From NCBI RefSeq assembly GCF_900142805.1, contig NZ_FRCF01000004.1, positions 145,293 through 209,292 on the forward strand: a stretch of 64,000 nt of DNA, given 5' to 3'. The translations under genes and the position numbers were made by a program. The notes beneath the pieces are model-generated. The model did not search any database. It was not told where the DNA came from and saw nothing but the letters and a program-made list of their open reading frames with translations. The stretch is from Lacicoccus alkaliphilus DSM 16010 (lineage in GTDB: Bacteria > Bacillota > Bacilli > Staphylococcales > Salinicoccaceae). Below are positions 1-10,492 of the stretch, in pieces. How positions within the stretch are numbered: the stretch's first letter is position 1; the number at the start of each line of letters is the position of its first letter.

Positions 1-129
1 GATGGCGTGTGCGGAGCGGATTCGATTAACTTTGATGATTTCAACAACTTAATCGATACCCTCAGCCCTCCTTCCTGTAAAGAGGAATCCGATTGTGTAA
101 TTTGTTTATTAATGGTAAAATTGAAATAA
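1..129 (+). CDS. possible 3' end of an unidentified gene (partial)
   Basis: Frame 1 is open from the window edge to a TAA at 127-129, giving 42 residues with four cysteines and an acidic stretch. I do not recognise the sequence. An open frame of this length running in from an edge can occur by chance, so this may be non-coding. Confidence 0.2.
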   Translation, partial: DGVCGADSINFDDFNNLIDTLSPPSCKEESDCVICLLMVKLK

Positions 130-158
130 TGAAAGCATCATAAAAAGGGGAGATTGGA

Positions 159-494
159 ATGACACAGAATACCCAAGCCGGTTATGATTCGTCCCTCGTC
201 CTCGTTTCTTACATTTTAGCGATATTCACACTGCTCATCGGCCCCCTCATCATATGGGCCCTGAAGAAAGATGATGATCCTGCAACTGCAGAAGCATTGA
301 GGACCGTGGCAAACTTCGGGATTTCCTACACCATCTATGCCCTGATTGCATGGGCGACGACCGTCGTTTTGATCGGTTTCGTACTCGGGCCGATCGTGCA
401 GGTCGCAACAATCGTCTTCATCATCATCGGCATCATCAAAACTGCGAATGGTGAAGCGTACAAACCGCCGTTTACATTGGATATCATCAAGTGA
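159..494 (+). CDS. DUF4870 (Tic20-like) small membrane protein
   Basis: A 111-residue protein that I assign to the DUF4870 family, whose molecular role is not known. Visible membrane segments lie near residues 12-34 and 48-70, with a further hydrophobic run at about 74-93. The loop with Asp-Asp-Asp-Pro after the first segment and the short C-terminal tail ending in Pro-Pro-Phe-Thr are typical of the family. The start is ATG with a GGGGAG ribosome binding site about 7 bases upstream. The gene appears monocistronic, since a strong hairpin terminator follows. Family assignment is by overall pattern and the function is unknown. Confidence 0.75.
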   Translation: MTQNTQAGYDSSLVLVSYILAIFTLLIGPLIIWALKKDDDPATAEALRTVANFGISYTIYALIAWATTVVLIGFVLGPIVQVATIVFIIIGIIKTANGEAYKPPFTLDIIK

Positions 495-505
495 ATATGA
501 AAAAC

Positions 506-547
506 AACAGCCGGATTTGAAACTTCATCGTCCGGCTGTTTTATTTT
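506..547 (+). terminator. Rho-independent terminator after DUF4870 gene
   Basis: A perfect 10-bp stem (AACAGCCGGA at 506-515 with TCCGGCTGTT at 531-540) is followed by a T-rich tail. Confidence 0.85.
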
Positions 548-617
548 CAAATGGATATTAAAATATGTTATGATTAAATCATAGTTAAGTAATATGATTT
601 AAGGGAGAGTGCACTAA

Positions 618-1520
618 ATGGCAGTTAATCATTCAAAGTTCGTTTCGACGGAATGGCTTGAAGACCATCTTGAAGATGAGGATTTGAAGATCATAGATGC
701 GACGACATATTTACAGTTACCGGAAGACGGCGGCTATTACAAAGTATGGAGCGGCAGGGAAGACTATGAGGAGGCGCATATACCCGGCGCGGTGTTCGCA
801 GACTTGAAAAATGATTTTTCCGACCCGGATGTTTCGTATAACTTTGCGGTCATTCCTCATGATGAATTCGTGGAGAAGATTTCCGACCTCGGTATTTCTG
901 ATGGCTCCTTTGTCGTAATTTACGACCGAGGTGCGATGGTGGATGCTGATTTTGAAGCGGCCGACTGGGCATCACGTCTGGCATGGCAGTTGAAGTTTGA
1001 AGGTTTCGACAATGTTGCGATACTGGACGGCGGCTATAATAAGTGGAAACGTGAAGGGCGTCCTGTCACCAGTGAGACGGTTGCTCCGGAAAAGGGCGAA
1101 TTGAACATCGAACGCCGTCCAGAACTTTATGCGGGCAAAGAGGAAGTTCTAAAAGCGATCGATGACGATGATGTCATCATCCTGGACAGCCTGGATCCTT
1201 CTAATTATGCCGGGGAGTCTGACACTTATGCCCGCCCGGGCCGCATCAAAGGCGCAGTCAACGTCTTCTTCGGTGACCTGGCGGATCCCGAGACAGGGGA
1301 AGTCTACGATGATGAGAAATTGAAAGAGAGATTTGAAGCGGTGGGCGCACTGGATGAGGATAAGAAGGTCATCACATACTGCGGCAGTGCCATTGCGGCA
1401 ACTTGGACGCAGTATCTGCTGAACAAACTCGGTCAGGATGATGTGGCTGTCTATGACGGTTCATTGTCCGAATGGGCGGCTGATGAGTCCCTGCCTATGG
1501 AGACGGGGGATCCAAAGTAG
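618..1520 (+). CDS. sulfurtransferase, 3-mercaptopyruvate/thiosulfate type (two rhodanese domains)
   Basis: A 300-residue protein with two tandem rhodanese domains, about residues 12-150 and 165-295. This is the usual length for SseA/TST-type sulfurtransferases, which move sulfane sulfur from mercaptopyruvate or thiosulfate to an acceptor. The catalytic loop in the second domain is C-G-S-A-I-A-A with the active cysteine at residue 255. That loop resembles the mercaptopyruvate form (CGSGVTA) more than the thiosulfate form (CRxGxx). There is no signal peptide, so it is probably cytosolic. It sits directly upstream of the suf operon but has its own hairpin, so a sulfur-supply link to SufS is only suggested by position. 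Confidence 0.85.
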   Translation: MAVNHSKFVSTEWLEDHLEDEDLKIIDATTYLQLPEDGGYYKVWSGREDYEEAHIPGAVFADLKNDFSDPDVSYNFAVIPHDEFVEKISDLGISDGSFVVIYDRGAMVDADFEAADWASRLAWQLKFEGFDNVAILDGGYNKWKREGRPVTSETVAPEKGELNIERRPELYAGKEEVLKAIDDDDVIILDSLDPSNYAGESDTYARPGRIKGAVNVFFGDLADPETGEVYDDEKLKERFEAVGALDEDKKVITYCGSAIAATWTQYLLNKLGQDDVAVYDGSLSEWAADESLPMETGDPK

Positions 1521-1548
1521 GATTACAACATTTGAATGTCAGAACACA

Positions 1549-1583
1549 AAAACCTGAATGATGCCGGAATCATTTGGGTTTCC
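1549..1583 (+). terminator. imperfect hairpin after the sulfurtransferase gene
   Basis: AAACCTGAATGAT (1549-1561) pairs imperfectly with ATCATTTGGGTTT (1568-1580). The T run is short, so terminator strength is uncertain. Confidence 0.5.
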
Positions 1584-1646
1584 TCATTCTCAAGGCGTTT
1601 AAAGCGTTTTCCCCCGCGAATCATACTTTTGGACGAGGCACACCCC

Positions 1647-1743
1647 TTTAATATGTTTGGTTTTTAAGGTATAATATTACAGTGTGAATCATACCCCATT
1701 TCTTTGACTATAAATTAGAATTATTATAAACTAGTGGGGTATG
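1647..1743 (+). promoter_or_regulatory. suf operon promoter region with long-range inverted repeat
   Basis: Two candidate promoters precede sufC. The first has a perfect TATAAT at 1670-1675 with a weak TTTAAT at 1647-1652. The second is TTTGAC (1703-1708), 16 bases, TATAAA (1725-1730). The second promoter lies between the arms of an inverted repeat, CATACCCCAT (1690-1699) and GTGGGGTATG (1734-1743), matching at 9 of 10 positions. A transcript from the first promoter could fold the arms into a 5' stem-loop; as DNA they could be paired operator half-sites. No regulator is identifiable from sequence. Confidence 0.55.
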
Positions 1744-1775
1744 AGAATAATATGATCTAAATGGAGGATAAGTAA

Positions 1776-2561
1776 ATGACTTCTGTACTGGAAATCAAAA
1801 ACTTACATGTCGAAATAGACGGTAAAGAAATATTAAAAGGTGTCGACCTGACACTCAAGCAAGGTGAAATTCATGCGGTCATGGGCCCGAACGGCACCGG
1901 TAAATCCACATTGGCTCAGGCGATCATGGGACACCCGCGTTATGAAGTGACTCAGGGTGAAATCCTTCTTGACGGCGAAGATGTATTGGAGATGGAAGTG
2001 GATGAGCGTGCACAGGCCGGACTTTTCCTCGGTATGCAGTATCCATCTGAAATCACGGGCGTGACGACGTCCGACTTCCTGCGTTCCGCAATCAACTCGC
2101 ACCGCGAGGAAGGCGACGAAATCAACCTGATGCAGTTCATCAAGAAATTGGATAAGAACATGGAGCACCTGGAAATCGACCAGGACATGGCTACACGTTA
2201 CCTGAACGAAGGTTTCTCCGGCGGTGAGAAGAAGAGGAATGAAATCCTCCAGTTGATGATGCTCGAACCGAAATTCGGCATCCTCGATGAAATCGACTCC
2301 GGTCTTGATATCGACGCACTTGCAGTTGTCTCAAAGGGCATCAATAAACTGCGCGGTGAAAAGTTCGGTTCACTGATCATCACTCACTACCAAAGACTTC
2401 TCAATTACATCGAGCCTGACTTTGTACATGTCATGATGAGGGGCAAGATCGTAAAATCCGGCGGCAAAGAACTTTCAGAGCGTCTTGAGACGGAAGGTTA
2501 TGACTGGATCAAAGAAGAATTGGGCATTGATGACGTAACTGTGGAATCTGACGTTAAATAA
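1776..2561 (+). CDS. sufC: Fe-S cluster assembly ATPase SufC
   Basis: A 261-residue cytosolic ABC-type ATPase that partners SufB and SufD in the SufBCD scaffold, where ATP hydrolysis drives conformational change during Fe-S cluster assembly. The Walker A motif GPNGTGKST lies near residues 37-45. The ABC signature FSGGEKKR and the Walker B segment LDEIDSGLD follow, the latter with the Glu-Ile-Asp variant typical of SufC. The ribosome binding site GGAGGA precedes the ATG. It is the first gene of sufCDSUB, with 15 bases to sufD. The order C-D-S-U-B is the standard Firmicute arrangement. Confidence 0.97.
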   Translation: MTSVLEIKNLHVEIDGKEILKGVDLTLKQGEIHAVMGPNGTGKSTLAQAIMGHPRYEVTQGEILLDGEDVLEMEVDERAQAGLFLGMQYPSEITGVTTSDFLRSAINSHREEGDEINLMQFIKKLDKNMEHLEIDQDMATRYLNEGFSGGEKKRNEILQLMMLEPKFGILDEIDSGLDIDALAVVSKGINKLRGEKFGSLIITHYQRLLNYIEPDFVHVMMRGKIVKSGGKELSERLETEGYDWIKEELGIDDVTVESDVK

Positions 2562-2576
2562 GACAGGAGGATCATA

Positions 2577-3893
2577 ATGGCTACTGTATCCAATGAATAT
2601 ATTATAAATGCAGATGAAGTCATTCAGCGCGCAGGTGAACGCGGTGAATCCGACTTCCTTATCAATAAAAAGAAAGAAGCACTCGAAATCATTGAAAACC
2701 TCGAGATGCCGAAGCCTGACAAAACGAACATCAAAAGATGGGATTTCTTCACAATGGCTGAACCGGTTGTCGACAGCAGTGTCTACAACAGCCTTGATGA
2801 ACTGCCTGAAACTGTCAAAGGGCTTCTCGATATCGAAAACACCAAAAATATATATGTACAGCACAATAATACACCTGCTTATCTTCAAGTGGATGAAAAG
2901 TTACAGGATAAAGGTGTGGTCATAGAGAACATCGTCGAAGCGACCCACAACCACCCTGAACTTGTTGCAAAATACTTCATGACGGACGGTGTGAAAGTGG
3001 ATGAGCATAAACTGACGGCTTTCCACACGGCGATGCTGAACGGCGGGCTGTTCGTATATGTACCTGAAGATGTGAAGATTGAAGATCCTGTACAGATGGT
3101 CGTACTTCACGATGATGAAAAGGCATCCCTCGTCAATCACGTCCTCGTCGTTGCCGACAAAGGGTCGGAAGTCACTTATGTGGAAAACTACCTGTCCAAT
3201 GTTGAACAGACCAACGAACAGATCAACATCGTCTCGGAAGTCCTTGCACTGGACAATGCGAAAATCACTTACGGTGCGGTGGATGTGCTTGCTGAAGGCA
3301 TGACGGGTTATATCAACAGACGCGGTGTCGCTGCAAATGATGCAAGAATCGACTGGGCACTCGGCCTGATGAGCGATTCGAACCTCATCAACGACAATAC
3401 GACTTATCTGATGGGCGACCGTTCGAACTCGGATATGAAGACGGTCACGATCGGACGCGGTGAACAGAACCAGAACGTGACGACGCAGATCATCCATTAC
3501 GGTAAAGATTCCAATGGGCATATCCTGAAGCACGGCGTCATGAAAGACAGGGCGACGACGATCTTCAACGGTGTCGGCTATATCAAACACGGCGGCACAC
3601 GCAGTGATGCACAGCAGGAATCACGCATCCTGATGCTGAGCGAGCGCGCGCGGGGTGATGCGAACCCGATTCTCCTCATTGATGAAGATGACGTCACTGC
3701 CGGCCACGCAGCTTCAGTCGGCCGTGTCGACCCGCTCCAGCTGTTCTATCTGATGAGCCGCGGCATCTCCCGTAAAGAAGCAGAAAGGCTCGTGATCCAC
3801 GGTTTCCTGGATCCTGTGGTGAGAGCACTGCCGATTGAATCGGTCAAGAAGCAGCTTAAGGAAATCATAGAGTTGAAAGTATTATCGAAATAA
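2577..3893 (+). CDS. sufD: Fe-S cluster assembly protein SufD
   Basis: A 438-residue paralogue of SufB that forms the SufB-SufD heterodimer held by SufC. The C-terminal core carries the family pattern with HGGTRSDAQQESRILMLS near residues 341-358, an aspartate-rich VDP segment and the [10 protein letters not shown] motif shared with SufB. The N-terminal ~100 residues are helical and less conserved. AGGAGG lies just before the ATG. Cotranscribed with sufC and sufS. Confidence 0.97.
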   Translation: MATVSNEYIINADEVIQRAGERGESDFLINKKKEALEIIENLEMPKPDKTNIKRWDFFTMAEPVVDSSVYNSLDELPETVKGLLDIENTKNIYVQHNNTPAYLQVDEKLQDKGVVIENIVEATHNHPELVAKYFMTDGVKVDEHKLTAFHTAMLNGGLFVYVPEDVKIEDPVQMVVLHDDEKASLVNHVLVVADKGSEVTYVENYLSNVEQTNEQINIVSEVLALDNAKITYGAVDVLAEGMTGYINRRGVAANDARIDWALGLMSDSNLINDNTTYLMGDRSNSDMKTVTIGRGEQNQNVTTQIIHYGKDSNGHILKHGVMKDRATTIFNGVGYIKHGGTRSDAQQESRILMLSERARGDANPILLIDEDDVTAGHAASVGRVDPLQLFYLMSRGISRKEAERLVIHGFLDPVVRALPIESVKKQLKEIIELKVLSK

Positions 3894-3900
3894 GCGTTAA

Positions 3901-5566
<1,666 letters not shown>

Positions 5567-5587
5567 TATATAGAAGGAGTGATTGTC

Positions 5588-6985
5588 ATGGCTAAAAATG
5601 TACCTGAGATCGAAGATTATAAATATGGTTTCCATGATGAAGATGTATCAATTTTCCGTTCGGACCGCGGTCTGACACCGGAAATCGTAAAAGAGATTTC
5701 AAAAATGAAAGAAGAACCGCAGTGGATGCTGGATTACCGTCTGAAGTCACTGCAGCACTTCTACGACAGACCAATGCCGATGTGGGGCGGGGATTTATCA
5801 GAGCTGAACTTTGATGAAATCACCTACTACGTCAAACCGTCCGAGAGAAGTGAGCGTTCGTGGGATGAAGTGCCGGAAGAAATCAAATTGACATTTGATA
5901 AACTCGGCATCCCGGAAGCGGAGCAGAAATACCTTGCAGGTGTCTCTGCGCAGTATGAATCAGAAGTGGTCTACCACAACATGGAAGAAGCGCTGGAAGA
6001 GAAAGGCGTAATCTTCAAAGATACGGATTCTGCGCTTCGTGAAAACGAAGAGCTGTTCAAGGAGTACTTTGGCACTGTAGTGCCGGCGACGGACAACAAA
6101 TTTTCGGCATTGAACTCAGCTGTATGGTCCGGCGGATCATTCATCTACTGCCCTCCGGGAGTGACGGTCGATTCGCCGCTGCAGGCTTACTTCCGCATCA
6201 ACTCCGAGAACATGGGTCAGTTCGAGCGGACGCTGATCATCTGTGACGAAGGTTCAAGCGTCCATTATGTTGAAGGTTGTACAGCACCTGTCTATACGAC
6301 GAACTCCCTGCACTCTGCAGTGGTTGAAATCGTGGTCAAGAAAGATGCTTACTGCCGTTACACGACGATCCAGAACTGGGCTAATAACGTCTATAACCTT
6401 GTGACCAAGCGTACTTTCGTTGATGAAAACGGAACGATGGAATGGGTTGACGGTAACTTAGGTTCCAAGATCACGATGAAATACCCTTCAATCTTCCTTA
6501 AAGGGGAAGGCGCACGTGGTATGACATTGTCAATCGCCCTGGCAGGTAAAGGACAGCTGCAGGATGCGGGTGCGAAGATGATCCACCTGGCACCTAACAC
6601 ATCTTCCACCATCGTTTCCAAATCAATCGCCAAAGGCGGCGGTAAAGTTTCCTACCGCGGACAGGTCCACTTCGGCAGAAAAGCTGAGAATGCAAGATCG
6701 AATATCGAATGTGATACGCTGATCATGGATAACGAATCCACTTCGGATACGATTCCTTATAATGAAATCCTGAATGATAACATTTCACTGGAACACGAAG
6801 CGAAAGTTTCGAAAGTGTCTGAAGAGCAGTTATTCTATCTGATGAGCCGTGGAATCGGTGAGATCGAAGCGACGGAAATGATCGTCATGGGCTTCATCGA
6901 GCCATTCACAAAAGAACTTCCGATGGAATATGCGGTTGAGATGAACCGCCTGATCTCCTTTGAGATGGAAGGTTCAATCGGTTAA
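5588..6985 (+). CDS. sufB: Fe-S cluster assembly protein SufB
   Basis: A 465-residue scaffold subunit of SufBCD on which the nascent cluster is thought to form. Landmarks are [15 protein letters not shown] near the N-terminus, [13 protein letters not shown], the ADN/AKGG core ([19 protein letters not shown]) and the [11 protein letters not shown] motif. An in-frame GTG lies 9 bases earlier, but AGAAGGAGT at 5572-5580 is correctly spaced for the ATG at 5588, and 465 residues is the length I recall for the staphylococcal protein. It is the last gene of the operon and is followed by a shared terminator. Confidence 0.97.
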   Translation: MAKNVPEIEDYKYGFHDEDVSIFRSDRGLTPEIVKEISKMKEEPQWMLDYRLKSLQHFYDRPMPMWGGDLSELNFDEITYYVKPSERSERSWDEVPEEIKLTFDKLGIPEAEQKYLAGVSAQYESEVVYHNMEEALEEKGVIFKDTDSALRENEELFKEYFGTVVPATDNKFSALNSAVWSGGSFIYCPPGVTVDSPLQAYFRINSENMGQFERTLIICDEGSSVHYVEGCTAPVYTTNSLHSAVVEIVVKKDAYCRYTTIQNWANNVYNLVTKRTFVDENGTMEWVDGNLGSKITMKYPSIFLKGEGARGMTLSIALAGKGQLQDAGAKMIHLAPNTSSTIVSKSIAKGGGKVSYRGQVHFGRKAENARSNIECDTLIMDNESTSDTIPYNEILNDNISLEHEAKVSKVSEEQLFYLMSRGIGEIEATEMIVMGFIEPFTKELPMEYAVEMNRLISFEMEGSIG

Positions 6986-6998
6986 CAGATGCAATTTT

Positions 6999-7032
6999 AA
7001 AAGCCCCTTACCGGATCCGGTAAGGGGCTTTT
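6999..7032. terminator. bidirectional terminator between sufB and ctaB
   Basis: AAAAGCCCCTTACCGG pairs with CCGGTAAGGGGCTTTT as a near-perfect palindrome. It has a T run on both strands, serving the convergent genes. Confidence 0.93.
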
Positions 7033-7033
7033 C

Positions 7034-7927
7034 CTATATGGTCACGATGATCATGATGACCAGGATGATGATCAAGTAAAGCAGGGAGTATTTGAGGTTG
7101 ATCTGTGCCCATTTTCTGATTTCCGTGCTTTTAAGTCCGGTGAAGGCGAGAATGATCCAGCCGACCGTCAGTATGACCGTCACGATGAAAAATATTCCAC
7201 CCATGGCCGGCAGCAGTATGAACGGCAGGGGCAGCAGTGCCATGACATAGATGATCATCTGACGTATGGTGATGTCAACACCTGAGACGACGGGCAGCAT
7301 CGGGACGCCTGCCCGGGTATAATCACTGAGCCTCTTTATGGCAATGGCGAGTGTATGGGGCACCTGCCATATGAACAACAGATAGAACAGCATGATCGGA
7401 ACGATGTGGCCTGCAGGTGCGATGGCGGCCCATCCGATCAACGGTGTGAAGGCTCCCGATATGCTGCCGATGATCGTGTTAATCGTATATTTCCGTTTGG
7501 ACCAGAAAGTGTAGAGGACGACGTAGAAAAACCAGCCGAGGAAAGCATAAAGGGCAGCTTCCGGTGTTGTCAGGAGCATGATGGCGAGGCCCAGGACGGA
7601 AGTGACCACTGCGGAACGGAAAACTGCCCGCAGTGTGAATGCCCCGGTGACCGTCGGGCGGTTCCGGGTCCTGTCCATCTTCTTATCGAGGTCCGCCTCA
7701 TACCAATTGTTGAACATCAAAGCACCGGCGATGACGAGTGTGCTCCCGAGCATCGTCAGAAGAAAAGTGCCGATATGATTGTTGAAATGCTCCCCGCTGA
7801 AGTGAAGAGCGAGCCAGAAGGCGGTGAAGACGGGCAGCACATTGGCCACAAGCACTTTACCCTTCAGAAGGTATTTGATATTAGTGAGAAATCCGTGGCG
7901 TCCGGATGGTGATTGATCTTTATTCAA
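7034..7927 (-). CDS. ctaB: protoheme IX farnesyltransferase (heme O synthase)
   Basis: A 297-residue integral membrane prenyltransferase (UbiA superfamily) that converts heme B to heme O for terminal oxidases. The Asp-rich prenyl diphosphate motif appears as NNWYEADLDKKMDRTRNRP near residues 72-90, followed by about eight further membrane helices. Translation probably begins at a TTG (7925-7927) preceded by GAGAGGG; there is no in-frame ATG nearby. The gene stands alone, convergent with sufB. No ctaA or oxidase genes are beside it in this window. Confidence 0.93.
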   Translation of the reverse strand: MNKDQSPSGRHGFLTNIKYLLKGKVLVANVLPVFTAFWLALHFSGEHFNNHIGTFLLTMLGSTLVIAGALMFNNWYEADLDKKMDRTRNRPTVTGAFTLRAVFRSAVVTSVLGLAIMLLTTPEAALYAFLGWFFYVVLYTFWSKRKYTINTIIGSISGAFTPLIGWAAIAPAGHIVPIMLFYLLFIWQVPHTLAIAIKRLSDYTRAGVPMLPVVSGVDITIRQMIIYVMALLPLPFILLPAMGGIFFIVTVILTVGWIILAFTGLKSTEIRKWAQINLKYSLLYLIIILVIMIIVTI

Positions 7928-7979
7928 ATTTATTCCCTCTCAAGCATTGAATGATAATATTGGAAATCGTCCATATTAC

Positions 7980-8008
7980 ATTATATCAGTAACACCATGG
8001 ATTTGGCA
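7980..8008 (-). promoter_or_regulatory. probable ctaB promoter
   Basis: On the minus strand a perfect TATAAT (plus coordinates 7980-7985) is preceded by TGA as an extended -10. A weak ATGCCA lies 18 bases upstream. Confidence 0.55.
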
Positions 8009-8117
8009 TCACCCTCGCCTTTGAAGCAGGCATGACCGTGGCAGGTTGTGTCGAAAATCTGTACAATTAATGAGTATTCACACCAATTAAAAAACTTTGA
8101 AGGAAGCTGATTTGTTA

Positions 8118-9296
8118 ATGGAGGATAGGAAACAGGAAAAGCTGTGGACGAAAGGTTTCATACTGACATCCGTCGTCAATATGATGCTGACATTGTCGCT
8201 GTATCTTCTGCTTGTCACGATGGCTGTGTATGCGATTGAAACATACGATGCTTCAGTCAGCATGGCCGGTTTCGTCTCCAGCGTATTCATCATCGGTACA
8301 CTCTTTGGTCGTCTGTACGGCGGCAAAAATATAGCGCGGATCGGCAACAGGAAAATGCTGCTGTTCGGTTCGGCAGCTGTACTGGTTTCGACGGCGCTGT
8401 ATTTTGTACCGATGGGGATTTATCCGCTCATGGGTCTGCGCTTTCTGCACGGAGTGGCGCTCGGTCTGGCCGCCACTGCGACAGGGACGATCGTTGCCCA
8501 GATCATCCCGCGTTCAAGAAGCGGGGAGGGCATCGGTTATTTCAGCATGAGTGTGGTGATGGCGACAGCAGTCGGGCCTCTGATCGGCGTTGTGCTCCTG
8601 AACCAGTATGGATTCACCAGTATCTTCATATTTTCACTGGTCATGGCGGTCATCAGTCTTCTGCTCAGCCTGAGGGTGAGGCCGCCGGAGGTGGAAGTGC
8701 CGGAAGTGTCCAGCTATAAACGTTTCAGCCTGTCGGATTATTTTGAAGCCCGGGCCCTGCCGATTTCCTCAGTGATGTTCGTTCTGGCATTTGCTTATTC
8801 AAGCATCCTTTCATTCGTGACAGGTTACTCAGGTGAGATCGACCTGGTCGAGGCCGGAAGTTTCTTCTTCCTTGTATACGGTATTTCGGTGCTTCTGTCG
8901 AGACCGGTGACCGGTCCATTGATGGACAGGAAAGGGGCCAATATCGTCGTTTATCCTGCACTCATCCTTTTTGCGGCCGGCATGCTGACGATCAGCCAGG
9001 CGGATGCCGGATGGATGCTGCTGCTTGCTGCCCTCCTGATCGGACTGGGGTATGGCAATTTCCAGTCGATTTCCCAGGCGCTTGCGATACAAGCGACGCC
9101 GAGGCACCGCATGGGCCTTGCCAATACGACCTACTTCATTGCATTGGATCTCGGCCTCGGCTTCGGTCCGCTCGTGCTCGGCTTCATCGTGCCGATGCTC
9201 GGTTACAGGGGCATGTATTTTTCACTCGTTTTCGTCATACTCCTCGGCATCGTGGTGTATCATTTTGCACACGGCATGAAAAGCAGGACAGTGTGA
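8118..9296 (+). CDS. MFS transporter (drug/metabolite efflux type)
   Basis: A protein of about 392 residues with twelve predicted membrane helices and Major Facilitator Superfamily features: a loop 2-3 GRLYGGKNIARIGNRK sequence close to the family's GxLaDrxGrr motif, and a helix 5 rich in glycine with VGPLIGVVLL. The closest general class is proton-coupled exporters of the YfkF/YtbD kind; the substrate cannot be told. Several in-frame starts exist (TTG 8097, TTG 8112, ATG 8118). GAAGGAAG at 8099-8106 best fits TTG 8112, while ATG 8118 is the nearest ATG. The gene is monocistronic and ends at a bidirectional terminator. Confidence 0.85.
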   Translation: MEDRKQEKLWTKGFILTSVVNMMLTLSLYLLLVTMAVYAIETYDASVSMAGFVSSVFIIGTLFGRLYGGKNIARIGNRKMLLFGSAAVLVSTALYFVPMGIYPLMGLRFLHGVALGLAATATGTIVAQIIPRSRSGEGIGYFSMSVVMATAVGPLIGVVLLNQYGFTSIFIFSLVMAVISLLLSLRVRPPEVEVPEVSSYKRFSLSDYFEARALPISSVMFVLAFAYSSILSFVTGYSGEIDLVEAGSFFFLVYGISVLLSRPVTGPLMDRKGANIVVYPALILFAAGMLTISQADAGWMLLLAALLIGLGYGNFQSISQALAIQATPRHRMGLANTTYFIALDLGLGFGPLVLGFIVPMLGYRGMYFSLVFVILLGIVVYHFAHGMKSRTV

Positions 9297-9317
9297 GCGG
9301 CGGAGCATGAGGAATTT

Positions 9318-9350
9318 AAAGAGGTCCGGACACACTGTCCAGACCTCTTC
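9318..9350. terminator. bidirectional terminator between MFS and M15 genes
   Basis: AAGAGGTCCGGACA and TGTCCAGACCTCTT form a 14-bp stem with one mismatch and A/T tails on both sides, between convergent genes. Confidence 0.88.
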
Positions 9351-9356
9351 CCTGAA

Positions 9357-9911
9357 TTAATATGCAAATTGGTAATAGCCCTGGTTGTACCAATACTGAA
9401 GGTCCGCAAGGCTCATGCCGTAGTCAAGCTGCAAGTGCGGGTAATCGGGGAATGACGCCCAATCGCCGCCCCATGTGAAGCCGACGCTTTTCGCTATATT
9501 ACCGACGTCCACCCAGTCGGAAACGCCGTTGCCGTTGATGTCACGATCGAGTTCCCAGTGCGCGTTGCCGTAGTGATCCGTCAGCACGAAATCGATGGCA
9601 AGACCATAATTGTGGTATGACTGGCCTCCGCGGGCATTCGTCACCACCGGCCCCTCAGTTATACGCCCCTGATTGTAGAGGGCATCCTGCTGCTCGAAGG
9701 AACGGTAACCGTCGGTATATCTGATCAATATGCCCTGTTCGGCGGCAATCTGTCTGACGAGCTCTGCTTTTTGCACGACATCAGGATGCAATCCGTAATA
9801 AATACCTTGTGTTCCAGCGGCTTCGGCTTCCCCGTCGTATGTAAAAGACAGTGTGACAAGCAGTGCGAAACCGACTAAAATTTGTGAATACCTCTTGATT
9901 GAATGTTGCAA
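9357..9911 (-). CDS. secreted M15 family peptidoglycan peptidase
   Basis: A protein of about 184 residues with a signal peptide (Lys-Arg then a hydrophobic core, likely cleavage near A-E-A-A at residues 29-32), so it acts in the cell wall. The M15 zinc site is complete: H100 and D107 in SYHNYGLAID, and H159 in DYPHLQL; R70 in DGYRSF is also conserved. A segment DRDINGNGVSDW (122-133) resembles the DxNxNGxxDW loop seen in L-Ala-D-Glu endopeptidase endolysins of this family. The frame extends upstream, but GTGAAAGGGGA points to the TTG at 9909-9911. D,D-carboxypeptidase activity is the alternative. Confidence 0.85.
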   Translation of the reverse strand: MQHSIKRYSQILVGFALLVTLSFTYDGEAEAAGTQGIYYGLHPDVVQKAELVRQIAAEQGILIRYTDGYRSFEQQDALYNQGRITEGPVVTNARGGQSYHNYGLAIDFVLTDHYGNAHWELDRDINGNGVSDWVDVGNIAKSVGFTWGGDWASFPDYPHLQLDYGMSLADLQYWYNQGYYQFAY

Positions 9912-10043
9912 AAAAATGTCCCCTTTCACAATTTCGTTACTTTTCCACCGTAACATAGTGATCATTGGAGACAAGGATATTTTACAGGATGAAATCCAAT
10001 TGTAATTCCAGTGTAATGTTCGAGCCGGATATATGTAAATATA

Positions 10044-10066
10044 TGTTACCTGCCTTATGCTATAAT
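10044..10066 (+). promoter_or_regulatory. extended -10 promoter for the GRAM-domain gene
   Basis: TATGCTATAAT at 10056-10066 is a perfect extended -10 element. No good -35 is visible, as is common for this class. Confidence 0.6.
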
Positions 10067-10102
10067 ACCAATTAAATAATCATTTATTGGAAGGGGTTCT
10101 TT

Positions 10103-10432
10103 ATGTCAGAAACCATTGTCAAAAAAGGCACCGCAAATTTATGGTATGGCATCCATTCCGTCAAAGGCAAATTATTTTTGACTGCGACACGCCTGATCCA
10201 TGAACCGGGGATGATGCAGGTCAAGAAAACACGGACGGAAATCATGCTTGAAGATGTGGAGAAGGTCCGGCCGGTCAATAATATGTTCGGAAAAATCCCC
10301 ATCCCGAACGGCCTCAGGGTCACGACTGCACAGGGCGAAGAGTACCAATTCGTGGTCAATCGCCGGAAAGACTGGGCGAAGAAGGTCGAGGAAGCGATGG
10401 GCGCACTGTCCCGTGAGGCGGCGGGCAAATGA
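10103..10432 (+). CDS. GRAM/PH-like domain protein
   Basis: A 109-residue soluble protein that looks like one GRAM (PH-like) domain over residues 8-90: the start of strand one, then GKLFLTATRLIHEP, the EDVEKVRP turn and the strand ending GLRVTTAQGEEYQFVV. Such proteins are common in Firmicutes and may bind lipids, but no specific role is known. The ribosome binding site GGAAGGGG precedes the ATG. The thioredoxin-like gene follows 60 bases downstream and may be cotranscribed. Confidence 0.7.
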   Translation: MSETIVKKGTANLWYGIHSVKGKLFLTATRLIHEPGMMQVKKTRTEIMLEDVEKVRPVNNMFGKIPIPNGLRVTTAQGEEYQFVVNRRKDWAKKVEEAMGALSREAAGK

Positions 10433-10492
10433 CTGGGCATCGGACAGTGATATGATAAAATCGTAGGTGAAATGAGCAGAGGAGGAATGAAT

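Noticed and set aside
2901..3590. A 229-residue open frame on the minus strand
   Set aside because: It is the antisense of sufD, and the composition (His, Val, Asp rich) is that of a shadow frame.
7355..7912. A 185-residue open frame on the plus strand
   Set aside because: It runs antisense to ctaB and reads as His/Asp/Glu-rich low-information sequence.
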